Below, piece after piece: positions 25,999 to 35,492 of a stretch of 39,189 nucleotides of DNA. Position 1 is the first letter of the stretch, and every line of letters begins with the position of its first letter. Position numbers and translations under genes: made by a program. This DNA is from Bacteroidales bacterium Bact_11 (lineage in GTDB: Bacteria; Bacteroidota; Bacteroidia; Bacteroidales; UBA932), in the NCBI GenBank assembly GCA_001603505.1, contig LUZC01000054.1, positions 1 through 39,189 on the forward strand, read 5' to 3'. Under the pieces are notes generated by a model that had not been told where the DNA came from, ran no database searches, and was given only the letters and a program-made list of their open reading frames with translations.

Positions 25999-26874
25999 AT
26001 GGCATCGCTCAAGGAGACAAAGACACGGATCGCCTCGGTCAAGAGCACATTGCAGATTACCTCTGCGATGAAGATGGTCGCAGCCGCTAAGCTGCACCGC
26101 GCCCAGCAGGCCATCTCGGGCATGGTCCCCTACCAGGAAAAACTCCATGAGATCCTGCAGGACCTGCTTGCAGGAAGTGGCGTCCGCGCCGCGCTCGAAA
26201 GCCCGCTGCTGCAGGAAAACGGCTCCGACCGCGTCGCCGTAGTGGCTTTTTCCTCCAACAGCTCCCTCTGCGGAGGCTTCAACGCCGTGGCGGTCAAATC
26301 GCTGCTCGCGGAATTCGGCAAGCTGGAATCCGAAGGAGTGGCACCCGAGAAAATTGACTTCTATCCGGTTGGGAAGAAAGTGGCGGAAGCCGGCCGGAAA
26401 GTGGGCTATACCGCCCGGCAGGACGCTTCCCATCTGCTCGACAAACCCGCGTATGAACCCGCAGCCGCCCTTGCTCAAACCCTTTCCGAAAGCTTTGAAA
26501 AGGGAGAGGTGGGCCGCATCGTACTCCTCTACAACCACTACAAGTCCAACGCATCGCAACCGCCCGTACGCGAGATTTATCTCCCGCTTGCCCTGCCGCA
26601 GGTGGCGGAAGGTGCGCTGGAAGATGACATTATCGTGGAGCCCGGCAAGAAGGAAGTGGTCGAAGCACTGCTTCCCAAAGTCCTTCTGCTCAAGATTTAC
26701 ACCGTGCTGATGGATAGCTATGCCGCCGAGCAGGCCGCCCGTACCGTGGCCATGCAACTAGCCAGCGACAATGCCGACGAACTCCTCGAACAACTCACCC
26801 TCGAATACAACAAGCGACGCCAGCAGGCCATCACGAGCGAACTGCTCGACATTGTTGGCGGCAGCCTCGCCTAA
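25999..26874 (+). CDS. atpG: ATP synthase F1 subunit gamma
   Basis: The 291-residue central rotor. The N-terminal helix M-A-S-L-K-E-T-K-T-R-I-A-S-V-K-S-T and the S-A-M-K-M-V-A-A-A-K-L stretch are diagnostic, as is the C-terminal helix A-M-Q-L-A-S-D-N-A-D-E-L-L to I-T-S-E-L-L-D-I-V-G-G-S. It closes the operon, 3 bp after atpA. The TlpA-like gene follows after only 12 bp with no visible terminator, so some read-through is likely. Confidence 0.96.
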   Translation: MASLKETKTRIASVKSTLQITSAMKMVAAAKLHRAQQAISGMVPYQEKLHEILQDLLAGSGVRAALESPLLQENGSDRVAVVAFSSNSSLCGGFNAVAVKSLLAEFGKLESEGVAPEKIDFYPVGKKVAEAGRKVGYTARQDASHLLDKPAYEPAAALAQTLSESFEKGEVGRIVLLYNHYKSNASQPPVREIYLPLALPQVAEGALEDDIIVEPGKKEVVEALLPKVLLLKIYTVLMDSYAAEQAARTVAMQLASDNADELLEQLTLEYNKRRQQAITSELLDIVGGSLA

Positions 26875-26886
26875 AACCACCACGCA

Positions 26887-27993
26887 ATGAAAAAAGTTCT
26901 CTACTCGCTCCTGATCCTGGCCCTCGCAACGGCCTGCACACAGGACTCTTTCACTGTCAATGGCACCGTCACCGATGCCGACCAGCTTCCTGAAGGCGCC
27001 GTCATCGCGCTGCTCGACAAAGCCGGCGAAGAAATTGCGACCACCTCCGTCACAGACGGGGCATTCACCCTTACCGGCGATGCCTCCGCCGAGACTCTGT
27101 ATCAAGTCCAGGCTATCTGGGCGGGGAAGACCGCCCGCGACCATTCCTGGAGTGCATCGTTCATCCCGGAGAGCGGCACGACCAAAGTGACCCTTTCCCA
27201 CGACGAGAGCTCCGTAGAAGGCGGTTCCGTCAACAAAGCATACAATGATTTCCTAAAGGAGATCAACGACCTCTATGCGGACTTCGAAGAGAAAGCTGCC
27301 GCCATGCAGGAAGAAGGTCGGCCGCGGGAAGAAATCCAGGCACTTTACGATGAAGTAGAAGAAAAGGTCGCGGAATACAGCAAGGAGGCCATCGCGAAGA
27401 ACGGCGATAATTATATCGCCCTGGCCGCCCTTCAAAACATCATGTACGACCTTCCGCTCGATGAATTGAAAGAAACGATTGCCAAATGCAGTCCTTTCGT
27501 CGGAGAAAACGAGCACATCGCCCGTACCGTAGCATGCAAGGAGGCCGAACAGGCAACCGTAGAAGGACAGCCTTTCGTCGACTTTGCCGGCAAGACACCG
27601 GAAGGTGCCGATGTCAAACTCTCCGACTATGTCGGCAAGGGGAAATGGGTGCTTACCGATTTTTGGGCTTCCTGGTGCGGCCCCTGCATGCGGGAAGTTC
27701 CCAACCTCAAGAAAACACATGAAACCCTTGCCGGTGACAACTTCACCGTGCTGGGCATTGCCGTCTGGGAGCGGGGTGGCGACAATACCGCCTCTGCCAA
27801 ACGGATGGAAGAAATGGGAATGACCTGGCCCCAGATCTTCGCGGGCGCCGACAACACGCCGACCGACAGTTATGGCATCCTGGGCATCCCGACCCTGATT
27901 CTCTTTGCGCCCGACGGCACCATCTACAAACGCGGGGAAGCGCTCCGAGGCGAAAACATGCTGGAGACCATCCGCGGAATCATAGGCCAGTAA
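26887..27993 (+). CDS. TlpA-like thiol-disulfide oxidoreductase lipoprotein
   Basis: A 368-residue lipoprotein with signal M-K-K-V-L-Y-S-L-L-I and lipobox A-T-A-C (Cys17). Residues about 22-110 match the DUF4369 beta domain common in Bacteroidota TlpA-like proteins (F-T-V-N-G-T-V-T-D-A-D, G-A-F-T-L-T-G). A charged helical region (115-170) follows. The C-terminal thioredoxin fold has F-W-A-S-W-C-G-P-C (Cys264, Cys267) and the cis-proline in G-I-L-G-I-P-T. It should act on disulfides in the periplasm, facing in from the membrane. The natural partner is unknown. It is 4 bp upstream of an M28 peptidase lipoprotein gene. Confidence 0.9.
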   Translation: MKKVLYSLLILALATACTQDSFTVNGTVTDADQLPEGAVIALLDKAGEEIATTSVTDGAFTLTGDASAETLYQVQAIWAGKTARDHSWSASFIPESGTTKVTLSHDESSVEGGSVNKAYNDFLKEINDLYADFEEKAAAMQEEGRPREEIQALYDEVEEKVAEYSKEAIAKNGDNYIALAALQNIMYDLPLDELKETIAKCSPFVGENEHIARTVACKEAEQATVEGQPFVDFAGKTPEGADVKLSDYVGKGKWVLTDFWASWCGPCMREVPNLKKTHETLAGDNFTVLGIAVWERGGDNTASAKRMEEMGMTWPQIFAGADNTPTDSYGILGIPTLILFAPDGTIYKRGEALRGENMLETIRGIIGQ

Positions 27994-27997
27994 ACCC

Positions 27998-29377
27998 ATG
28001 AAGAAGATCGCCATGTTCCTGGCCGCCGCCCTCACCCTTGTCGGTTGTACAGACTACAAGGCCCTGTACAACGGCATTGTTGAGGAGCTTTCGGGAGAGG
28101 ATTACTTCGGCCGCAGCGTCCGGGGCAACGGCGACCTGCGAGCCGCCCGCTTTCTCATCGACCAGCTTTCCGACATCGACGGCATCGTGCCGTGCACAGC
28201 TGTCGGCGAGGAGACGAACGTCGCCATGCCCTATCTCAAGAGCGTGGTGGAACCCGCTGACGCAGGTCGCTGGAAGGCTGTCAAGCAACCCGAGAAGTAT
28301 GAACCCTGGCTCCAGCATTTCCAGTTCCCGATGAACGTAATGCGCGGAGCGATGTCACTGGCCGTGGACGGCGTGTCCTACGCACCGACCCTTGACTACA
28401 CGGTGAAGGAGTTCTCTCCTTCCTGCCACGGTTTTTTCAAGGTAACTCATCTCGATGAAGAAGCCTACCGCCCCGAAGGCTTCATCGAACACCTGAGCAG
28501 CGGCCTCTACCACGACCAGTTCGTGGTCATCGACTGGGAGCGTTACCTTGAAACGTTCCGGCCTGACCCTTTCGACAAATACCAACCCTGGTTGACACAG
28601 CTGAGCGATATCGGCGGGATCATCCTCAGGCAGGACGAGCAGTTCCCGTATTTCAAAGCCCGGTCTTACTATGTGACGCCCTATCCCGTGCTATTCGTGA
28701 ACGGTTCGTTCCCTGAGGACGCGCGCGAGATCGAGCTGCACCTCGACGCAGAGATGATTCCGGTACGCGACGCCCACAACGTCGTGGCCTGGCTTCCCGG
28801 CACGGATCCGAACGCCGAAACGTACTACACGTTTATTGCGCACTACGACCACCTGGGCTACATGGGCGACAAGTTCATGTTCCCCGGAGCCAATGACAAC
28901 GCATCCGGCACCGCGATGCTGGTGACGCTGGCCAAGTATTTCAGCAAACACCGGCCCACGCACGGCATTCAGTTCATCCTGCTCGATGCCGAGGAGGAGA
29001 ACCTGCTGGGCGCATTCTTCTATTGCGAGAATCCTCGGAAACCTTTGGACAAGATCGAATACCTGATCAACCTCGACATGGTGGCCGACGACGGTGACCA
29101 TCTTGCCACAGAGGTCTCGGCGGCAGGCGTGGCCGGGCTGCAACGGTTCCAGACCATCAACGCCGACGGCTCCTTCCCGCCTTTCGATATCGCGGTTCAG
29201 GCATTTTCCGACAACAGCGACCATTTCGCGTTCGGTGAAAAAGGGGTGCCTTGCATCTATTTCTCCACGGAAGGATCGATGCTGCCGCACTACCATACCC
29301 CGGGCGACACCTTTGCCAACACGAGCGACGCCAACTTCGACCGGCTGTTCAACCTGCTGGTGAAGTTTATTGAATAA
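27998..29377 (+). CDS. M28-family peptidase lipoprotein
   Basis: A 459-residue lipoprotein (signal M-K-K-I-A-M-F-L, lipobox L-V-G-C with Cys17). The zinc-peptidase domain has A-H-Y-D-H-L-G (His282, Asp284), G-A-N-D-N-A-S-G (Asp300), D-A-E-E-E-N-L-L-G (Glu332/Glu333), I-N-L-D-M (Asp360), and N-S-D-H-F-A-F (His409), then H-Y-H-T-P-G-D-T. The region before it (about 100-260) is an insert without obvious family. It is a different M28 subgroup from the protein at 12332 and probably works on peptides at the cell envelope. Cotranscription with the TlpA-like gene is likely. Confidence 0.9.
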   Translation: MKKIAMFLAAALTLVGCTDYKALYNGIVEELSGEDYFGRSVRGNGDLRAARFLIDQLSDIDGIVPCTAVGEETNVAMPYLKSVVEPADAGRWKAVKQPEKYEPWLQHFQFPMNVMRGAMSLAVDGVSYAPTLDYTVKEFSPSCHGFFKVTHLDEEAYRPEGFIEHLSSGLYHDQFVVIDWERYLETFRPDPFDKYQPWLTQLSDIGGIILRQDEQFPYFKARSYYVTPYPVLFVNGSFPEDAREIELHLDAEMIPVRDAHNVVAWLPGTDPNAETYYTFIAHYDHLGYMGDKFMFPGANDNASGTAMLVTLAKYFSKHRPTHGIQFILLDAEEENLLGAFFYCENPRKPLDKIEYLINLDMVADDGDHLATEVSAAGVAGLQRFQTINADGSFPPFDIAVQAFSDNSDHFAFGEKGVPCIYFSTEGSMLPHYHTPGDTFANTSDANFDRLFNLLVKFIE

Positions 29378-29399
29378 AGACACTCAACTTTTTGACCGG

Positions 29400-29432
29400 T
29401 AATTGCATCTATACTCTGTACGGATGCAATTA
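29400..29432 (+). terminator. intrinsic terminator behind the M28 lipoprotein gene
   Basis: TAATTGCATC (29400-29409) and GATGCAATTA (29423-29432) form a perfect 10-bp stem with a 13-nt loop, followed by TTGTTTTA. It lies 22 bp after the stop codon. The remaining 77 bp up to the cutC stop hold only a 50-codon ORF of doubtful reality (29447-29599). Confidence 0.8.
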
Positions 29433-29509
29433 TTGTTTTACGCCCCATGAAAAAGGTCCTTTCTGTCCTCTTCTTTTTTGTCTTGTATGCCCGGCTGAAC
29501 CAGTCTCCG

Positions 29510-30280
29510 CTACGGGATATGGGTACCGTGGAATTCCTTCACGCCAGTCGCGACAGACAGGGCGGGAAGGTTAGCGGCAGTAATGCCTTTGCCGGCTAGG
29601 ATGACAATTCTGTCTCCTGCCGATTGTTTCAATTGATGAATCAGTTCACGACCTTCCCAGGCGTTGGGCGCCTGTCCGGAAGTGAGCAGTCTTGCGCAGC
29701 CGAGAGTGATGATTGTTTCCAGTGCTGCAAACGGATTTTCGGTGCAGACATCGAAAGCACGGTGGAAGGTGACAGGGAGCGGATGTGCCGCAGCGACGAG
29801 CTGTCGCATCGCGGCCTGATCGATGGCACCTTCTCTCGTCAGCGCCCCGACGACAATCCCTGCTGCGCCCACGGATTTACAATACGCGATATCTTCGACC
29901 ATCTTCTCGAGATCGGCTTCGTCATAGACGAAATCTTCGAAGAAGAACTCTTCCACGCGTGGTGCGCTCTGTGGATCCACACCCGCGCAGTTTTCACGCG
30001 TGGAAGGTCGGATGAGGACGTTCACAGGAATTGTCAAAGCGGCTACGACGTCTCGGATGAGGTCGCGGGGCGGCGTGAAGCCGCCGGCGGAAAGGTCGAC
30101 GCAAAGCTCGATGCGGCTGGCGCCACGGGATTCAGCCACCAGGGCTTCGTCGAGGGTGGTACAGCAGGATTCGATCAGATGATCTTCCCTGTCAAGCCGG
30201 GCCTGGCAATCGGCATACGACCAGAGATAATCGTCGCTCCCTTCTTTGGGAAAACGATGATTGAAACCCGGGACGATCAT
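29510..30280 (-). CDS. cutC: CutC-family protein with unusual ends
   Basis: A 256-residue TIM-barrel protein of the CutC family, linked to copper homeostasis though the biochemical role is unsettled. Family hallmarks: A-S-R-I-E-L-C-V-D-L-S-A-G-G-F-T-P-P, V-L-I-R-P, G-A-A-G-I-V-V-G-A-L, V-T-F-H-R-A-F-D, R-L-L-T-S-G-Q and V-K-E-F-H. Compared with E. coli CutC it has about 34 extra N-terminal residues (M-I-V-P-G-F-N-H-R-F-P to R-E-D-H) and lacks roughly 40 at the C-terminus, stopping right after the E-F-H-G motif. The ATG overlaps the upstream transglutaminase stop by 4 bp (ATGA), which supports this start despite the extension. Confidence 0.85.
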   Translation of the reverse strand: MIVPGFNHRFPKEGSDDYLWSYADCQARLDREDHLIESCCTTLDEALVAESRGASRIELCVDLSAGGFTPPRDLIRDVVAALTIPVNVLIRPSTRENCAGVDPQSAPRVEEFFFEDFVYDEADLEKMVEDIAYCKSVGAAGIVVGALTREGAIDQAAMRQLVAAAHPLPVTFHRAFDVCTENPFAALETIITLGCARLLTSGQAPNAWEGRELIHQLKQSAGDRIVILAGKGITAANLPALSVATGVKEFHGTHIP

Positions 30281-32499
30281 AATTGAGTAATCACGCGTTT
30301 AAGTTCCTCCGCAAGGGAGGTATTGTACCCCTGCGAAAAATACACGATGCGGCCGAAACTGTCGAAGACGGTTACTACGGGCCGCTGGCGCGAGTCGCTC
30401 TTGCAGCCTTCGCAGAGCATCTCCAGGATCGAACCGTCTTCATCGGTTTCCAGCAACACCGGCCTTCCCCAGGCTTCCAGGACGGGTGCCAGCGTCTCCA
30501 GTTGCCGCTTGCAATGGATGGTCGGCTCATCGCGGTCGCCCAGTACGGCCAGCAGGAAATAGCCTCGCCCTGTCACCGGCAGAAAGCGGTCGGCATCCAT
30601 CGTGCCCAATACAGAGAGTTGGTCGTCAGCCGCACGCATCACCAGCGGAACCTCCGTGGAAGAATCGGCTTCCACCGTAAAGAACTCCGCATGCGAGAGC
30701 ACGCTGCCGTCGGCCAGACGCGTACCGGAAGTCAGCATATAGTAACCTTCCTCGATTTCCAGCGGAAAAATGCAGTGCCAAGGATTGTGGTCGGAATCTT
30801 CTCCCACCGTACAAAAGCTGGTCGTGCCCGTATCGGGGAAAAGCCGGGTCAACGTGAAATGGTAGTAATACTCCGGTGCACCCGGGCCTTCATAACTGAC
30901 AGCCAACGTGCCGCGACCGACTTCCGGCTGTTCTTCATGATCCATCCTGGCATAGCCCAAAAGAGGGTCGAGCTGCTCTTCCAAGCCACTGGCCCGACAA
31001 AGCGCCACATAAAAGATGTCGCGGTTCTTGCGGTCGGCCAGGCCGCTGTGCAAGACATCGGCCGGCGACATCCGCAACCCCTGCGGATTGCGTTCGTTGC
31101 GCAGCCAGATATGGGAACTGATCCATGTCACAATCTCCGGCCTGGACTTCAGACCGAGGGCTGACAACTCGGAGAAATATGGCTTGAGCGGTTCCATATC
31201 CACCCGGGGACAGTCGCGCAGCGGGTTGAACACGCCGTCGATGTGCGCGTAGGCGTCTTCCAGCACATCAATTGTCACGTCGCCACGGTCCTTCTCGGAA
31301 AGCGAAGCGAGCAGCGCGCGGGCGTTTGCGTCGTCGTGTGCCGCAAGGAACGAATCGATCACGGCGGCATTGCCCTTCGGACGCGCCTCGCGGAGGGCAT
31401 CTTCGGCTTTCACCCGCTCGGCATTGCGCGACACTTCCTTGTCGGTTGCACCCGACGGCAGCGGATCCTCCGCCGGCGGAACGATGTCCAGGTCGAGGCC
31501 GAAACGGTCGCCGAAAGCGTGGTCCAGAACGACCGTCGCCGCCTCAGAATCGATTACAGCGAGGCCGAAACGGCCGTCTTTCGCTGCCCAGGCCACCATG
31601 TCGCCACACCCCATGTCGAGCGCAGCCTGGCCGCGGCGGTCGGTGGTATACTGCGCCACCGGGTAGTATTCTCCGTAATTGTAGATCATGAACTGGACAT
31701 TCGCTCCTTTCACAGGCTTTCCCGTTCCGTCGACCACCGTCACCACACTGCGCCGGGCCGGCACATAGCCGCGGATTACGTTGATCTCCGTGTAGCAGGG
31801 CGTACGCCGGATCACATCCTCGTCGCCATGATAATCGCCGAACACCTTCGTATGCAGAATCATCGCACGCGATACGGGCGCGGTAAACCAGGCCATGTCG
31901 AGCTTCGGCTCGGGCTCGCAGGCACCCATGAAGTGCCATTTCCCATCTACATAGACCTCTACCCAGGCGTGGTTGTCGTCGGTATGGGCCCAGCGCGGCG
32001 TATAAACCTGTCGGGCGGGAATTCCCGCTGCCCGCAGCGCCGCTACAGCCAGCACCGACTCCTCGCCACAACGCCCCACACCCCGCTGAATCGTCTGCAG
32101 CGGCGAAGACGTGCGGCCGTCGGATGGCTGATAGGTAGCCATTTCATGGCACCAGTGGTTGATCTCCAGTGCCGCCTCGCCGATCGGCAATCCTTCCACG
32201 CGGTCGCACAACTCGTCAGCATAACGGAGCCGAAAATCATCGAGTGGCTCATTGTTCACGCGCAGTGGCAACACAAAATGCCTAAACTCCCGTTCAGGGA
32301 TGTTCCAGCCCATGCGGTCGCGCACCGCAAGCGTCTTATCGACATTCGCCTCCCAGAATGCATAGGGATGCGCCGCCAGATCGGGATCCGGCATGTATGC
32401 ATACAGGAAATCGATATACCGGTCGGCATCGGTCATGGGACCGCTGCTGCACGACAGCAACATGAAACCCAGCACCAGCAAGGTCAGTATTCGCTTCAT
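30277..32499 (-). CDS. transglutaminase-like domain lipoprotein
   Basis: A 740-residue lipoprotein (M-K-R-I-L-T-L-L-V-L, lipobox L-L-S-C with Cys17). The transglutaminase-like (papain-fold) domain spans about 95-215: catalytic Cys144 in G-V-G-R-C-G-E-E-S, His177 in D-D-N-H-A-W-V-E-V, then G-K-W-H-F-M-G-A-C-E-P-E-P. The usual third Asp is not obvious and Glu195 may stand in. An Ig-like or regulatory beta domain follows (250-330), and the C-terminal 350 residues have no family I can name. Bacterial members of this type are often proteases or amidases rather than crosslinkers. It sits between GH92 (6 bp gap) and cutC (4 bp overlap), so a role in breaking down glycoproteins is plausible but inferred. 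Confidence 0.87.
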   Translation of the reverse strand: MKRILTLLVLGFMLLSCSSGPMTDADRYIDFLYAYMPDPDLAAHPYAFWEANVDKTLAVRDRMGWNIPEREFRHFVLPLRVNNEPLDDFRLRYADELCDRVEGLPIGEAALEINHWCHEMATYQPSDGRTSSPLQTIQRGVGRCGEESVLAVAALRAAGIPARQVYTPRWAHTDDNHAWVEVYVDGKWHFMGACEPEPKLDMAWFTAPVSRAMILHTKVFGDYHGDEDVIRRTPCYTEINVIRGYVPARRSVVTVVDGTGKPVKGANVQFMIYNYGEYYPVAQYTTDRRGQAALDMGCGDMVAWAAKDGRFGLAVIDSEAATVVLDHAFGDRFGLDLDIVPPAEDPLPSGATDKEVSRNAERVKAEDALREARPKGNAAVIDSFLAAHDDANARALLASLSEKDRGDVTIDVLEDAYAHIDGVFNPLRDCPRVDMEPLKPYFSELSALGLKSRPEIVTWISSHIWLRNERNPQGLRMSPADVLHSGLADRKNRDIFYVALCRASGLEEQLDPLLGYARMDHEEQPEVGRGTLAVSYEGPGAPEYYYHFTLTRLFPDTGTTSFCTVGEDSDHNPWHCIFPLEIEEGYYMLTSGTRLADGSVLSHAEFFTVEADSSTEVPLVMRAADDQLSVLGTMDADRFLPVTGRGYFLLAVLGDRDEPTIHCKRQLETLAPVLEAWGRPVLLETDEDGSILEMLCEGCKSDSRQRPVVTVFDSFGRIVYFSQGYNTSLAEELKRVITQL

Positions 32500-32505
32500 A
32501 AAAAA

Positions 32506-35439
32506 CTACTGGATGATTACTTCGTCGATGAACATATGGGCCTGGCCACCGGCACCCGCATGCCACTCGGGCAGCGTACCGAAATTCTTGGCCACCACGC
32601 GCACATAACGCGCATCTACGTTCACAGGCAGCGTGAATTCTTCGATTTGCGCTTTCTCATCCTGCGGATCCACGTGGTGTCCCACATGACCCTGCTTTAC
32701 GAAGTTTTTTCCATCGTTCGACGTGTAGAAATCCACCCACTGCGGCAGGATAATCCACGAACGCGTGTCCTGAAGGAAGCCGGCCCGCAACTGCGACAGG
32801 TGCTTCTTCTCGCCCAGATCGATGGTAGCGGCGAACTCGTCGGTCAAGTAGCCCTGCCAGCCGCCAAGCCGGAAATTGGTTGCGCCGCGAACACCGTCGA
32901 TAATGGCATTGTCGCCACCTCCCGTGTAGTTCTTGCTGTAGGGATATTCCAGTTTTACGGTATACGAATTCTCGACTTTCCGCAGCGAGGTCTGCGTCGT
33001 GAAGCTGCGGTTGCCGTCGCGGTCAGTGCAATACGCATACACCGTGCAGTTGCGACTGACTGTGAACGGACGCTCATATCGGCTGTAATTGCCACCGGCC
33101 ACACCACCCTCAGGCACCATTTGGTACCAGATGCGGTAGTCTTTGTCGGCTGCCTCGATTTCCACCCGGGTGGAAGAGGTGAATATGGGACTGGCCACCT
33201 TGAACCAGGGGTTCTCCACGAGCACGCCTTCGCAACGAGCCACAGGGCGGTTTTCCTCGGCAGCACCGAAGTCGGGATTCGGATTCTTGTCCATCTCAAA
33301 GATGTACGTACTGCCCTTGGCGATGTCTGAATAGGGAATATACGAACGGAGCGACGGCTTCCCGTCGCGCAGGACACGGGTAACGTAAATATTCTGGGAA
33401 CTGTTGCGCGGCGCGCGGATCGTGAAATCCTTCCCGTTTTCCTGGTGGATCACCATGTTGCGGAACGCCGGTGAACCGATCACATAGAAATCGCCGCCCG
33501 GCGTCACGGGATAGAATCCCAGGGCGCTCATCACATACCATGCCGACATCTGCCCGCAATCTTCATTGCCGCACAGGCCGTCGGGACCGGTGGTGAACAG
33601 TTCGTCCATGATCTTCCGCACGGTGCGCTGCGTCTTCCACGGAACGCCGACATAGGAATACAGATAGGCAATGTGGTGGCTGGGTTCGTTGCCCTGGGCA
33701 TACTGTCCCACCATGCCGGTCATGTCGGCCACCTTCCAACTGCCACCGGTCTCGCTCGACGCGGAGAAGAGGTCGTCGAGCCATTCCTCCATCGAGGAGT
33801 CTCCGCCGCACGCGTGAATCAGGCCGTTGACGTCGTGCTGTACGTGGAACGAGTACTGCCAGGAGTTGGCTTCCGTGTAGTGGACATTGACATCGGACGG
33901 GTTGAAGGGATCGAGCCACATTCCGTTCAAACGGGGACGCATGAAACCGGTAGTCGCATCGTAGATGTTCCGCCAATATTTGGCACGTTTCAGGTATTCC
34001 TGTTCGACCTTCTTGTCGCCCACATAGCGCGCCACGCGGGCGATACACCAGTCGTCGACGGCGTATTCCAAGGTTTTCGACACGGATTCATGTTCCTTTT
34101 CACCGAGCACAAGCCCGTTGTCGCGATAGACGTCGATGCCGTATTCCGCCAGGTTGGACGTGGCCACCAGCGCTTCCAGCGCCTTCTTCACGTCGAAGTC
34201 AGTGATGCCCTTGGCCACTGCGTCGGCAATCATCGGGGCGGCGCTGTAGCCGATCATGCAGTCGGTTTCGTAGCCCCACAGTTCCCAGCGGGGCAACTTC
34301 CCGGCTTCATCGTAGATGGAAAGCATCGATTTGATGAAATCGACCGTACGCTGGCGTTCGATGATGTTGAACAGCGGATGCAGGGTGCGGTAGGTATCCC
34401 AGAGCGAGAAGATATGGTAACGGTCGAAATCTTTGGCCACGTGGACCTTGTGGTCCATACCGCGGTATTCGCCGTTGGCGTCGGAATAGAGACTGGGAGC
34501 GATAGCTGTATGGTAGAGTGCCGTGTAGAAAATCCGCCGGGAAGCGTCATCCCCCTCGACTTCAATCTTGGAGAGGAAATCATCCCAAGCCTTGCGGGTG
34601 GATTTGCGCAGTAAGTCGAACGACAGGATTCCGCTGGTATTCCAGCTGGTTTCGGTTTCCAGATTGGCCTGGGCATTGATGGTCGACACCGACGAGATGC
34701 CCGTCTTGACGACAAGTTCCCGGGGACGCGACTGCCCGGAAGCCTTGCCGAATGTCAAAACGGCCGTGGCGCCGGAAGGGCCTTCCTCAATGCGGGCGTC
34801 GGTAATGGGTCGGGAGAATTCCATGTAGAAATACACCGTTTGGTTGTTCGCCCAGGAGCGAGAACTGCGGAAACCGCGGACAGCGCATTCGCCCGCTTGC
34901 TCGATCTTCGACCCAAGCACCTGGTCGCGCGGCCCAAGATCGATAATCAGCTGCGGAACGGCACCCTTCGGATAAGTGTAGCGGTGGGCGCCCATCCGGC
35001 GGCCGACCGTCAGTTCAGCGTCCACGTCCCAGCGGTCAAGATGCACCCGGTAGTAACCGGCCTCGGCAGACTCGTTGTCGTGTGAGAAGGCCGACTGGTA
35101 GTTTTCCTCCTTAACCGGATAGTCGAAAAAAACCACGGGCATTACCCTGATGTCGCACAGGTCGGCACAGCCGGTACCGCTGAGATGGGTATGGCTGAAA
35201 CCCTTGATCAGGGAATCGCTATAGTGGTAACCCGAGCATCCGTCCCAGTTGTCCTCCCGTGTATCGGGACTGAGCTGGATCATACCGAATGGATAGGCAG
35301 CTCCCGGAAAAGTGTGCCCGTGGAAATCCGTTCCGATGAACGGATCAACCAGGTCGGCATATTTTGTGCTGCGGATTCCGGCCAGAAGAAGCGTCGGAAC
35401 GAGAAACAGGATCGCGGAAATAGAGACTAGCTTTTTCAT
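32506..35439 (-). CDS. GH92 family alpha-mannosidase
   Basis: A 977-residue exported glycoside hydrolase; the signal peptide ends near residue 20 (L-L-L-A-G). GH92 hallmarks are in order: V-D-P-F-I-G-T-D near 31-38, H-T-F-P-G-A-A-Y-P-F-G-M near 42-53, G-F-S-H-T-H-L-S-G-T-G at 80-90, H-I-F-S-L-W-D-T-Y-R near 342-351, Y-T-E-A-N-S-W-Q-Y at 521-529 and G-N-E-D-C-G-Q-M-S-A-W at 624-634. The family is calcium-dependent exo-alpha-mannosidases that trim N-glycans or mannans. After the catalytic part come a chitobiase-C-like segment (about 750-830) and a discoidin-like (F5/8 C) module to the end. It is first in a unit with the transglutaminase-like and cutC genes. No SusC/SusD pair is in the window. 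Confidence 0.95.
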   Translation of the reverse strand: MKKLVSISAILFLVPTLLLAGIRSTKYADLVDPFIGTDFHGHTFPGAAYPFGMIQLSPDTREDNWDGCSGYHYSDSLIKGFSHTHLSGTGCADLCDIRVMPVVFFDYPVKEENYQSAFSHDNESAEAGYYRVHLDRWDVDAELTVGRRMGAHRYTYPKGAVPQLIIDLGPRDQVLGSKIEQAGECAVRGFRSSRSWANNQTVYFYMEFSRPITDARIEEGPSGATAVLTFGKASGQSRPRELVVKTGISSVSTINAQANLETETSWNTSGILSFDLLRKSTRKAWDDFLSKIEVEGDDASRRIFYTALYHTAIAPSLYSDANGEYRGMDHKVHVAKDFDRYHIFSLWDTYRTLHPLFNIIERQRTVDFIKSMLSIYDEAGKLPRWELWGYETDCMIGYSAAPMIADAVAKGITDFDVKKALEALVATSNLAEYGIDVYRDNGLVLGEKEHESVSKTLEYAVDDWCIARVARYVGDKKVEQEYLKRAKYWRNIYDATTGFMRPRLNGMWLDPFNPSDVNVHYTEANSWQYSFHVQHDVNGLIHACGGDSSMEEWLDDLFSASSETGGSWKVADMTGMVGQYAQGNEPSHHIAYLYSYVGVPWKTQRTVRKIMDELFTTGPDGLCGNEDCGQMSAWYVMSALGFYPVTPGGDFYVIGSPAFRNMVIHQENGKDFTIRAPRNSSQNIYVTRVLRDGKPSLRSYIPYSDIAKGSTYIFEMDKNPNPDFGAAEENRPVARCEGVLVENPWFKVASPIFTSSTRVEIEAADKDYRIWYQMVPEGGVAGGNYSRYERPFTVSRNCTVYAYCTDRDGNRSFTTQTSLRKVENSYTVKLEYPYSKNYTGGGDNAIIDGVRGATNFRLGGWQGYLTDEFAATIDLGEKKHLSQLRAGFLQDTRSWIILPQWVDFYTSNDGKNFVKQGHVGHHVDPQDEKAQIEEFTLPVNVDARYVRVVAKNFGTLPEWHAGAGGQAHMFIDEVIIQ

Positions 35440-35492
35440 GATGTGTAAATTTAGTTATTTTTTCGTAATTTTACCGATTAAACCACCCAAAG

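Noticed and set aside
29447-29599. 50-codon plus-strand ORF starting M-K-K-V-L-S-V-L-F-F-F
   Set aside because: The start looks like a signal peptide, but most of the ORF overlaps the 3' end of cutC antisense, it follows a terminator, and no promoter is visible. It could be the remnant of a lost gene.
31243-33330. 695-codon open frame on the plus strand
   Set aside because: Antisense to the transglutaminase-like and GH92 genes, whose family motifs are intact on the other strand; no family likeness of its own.
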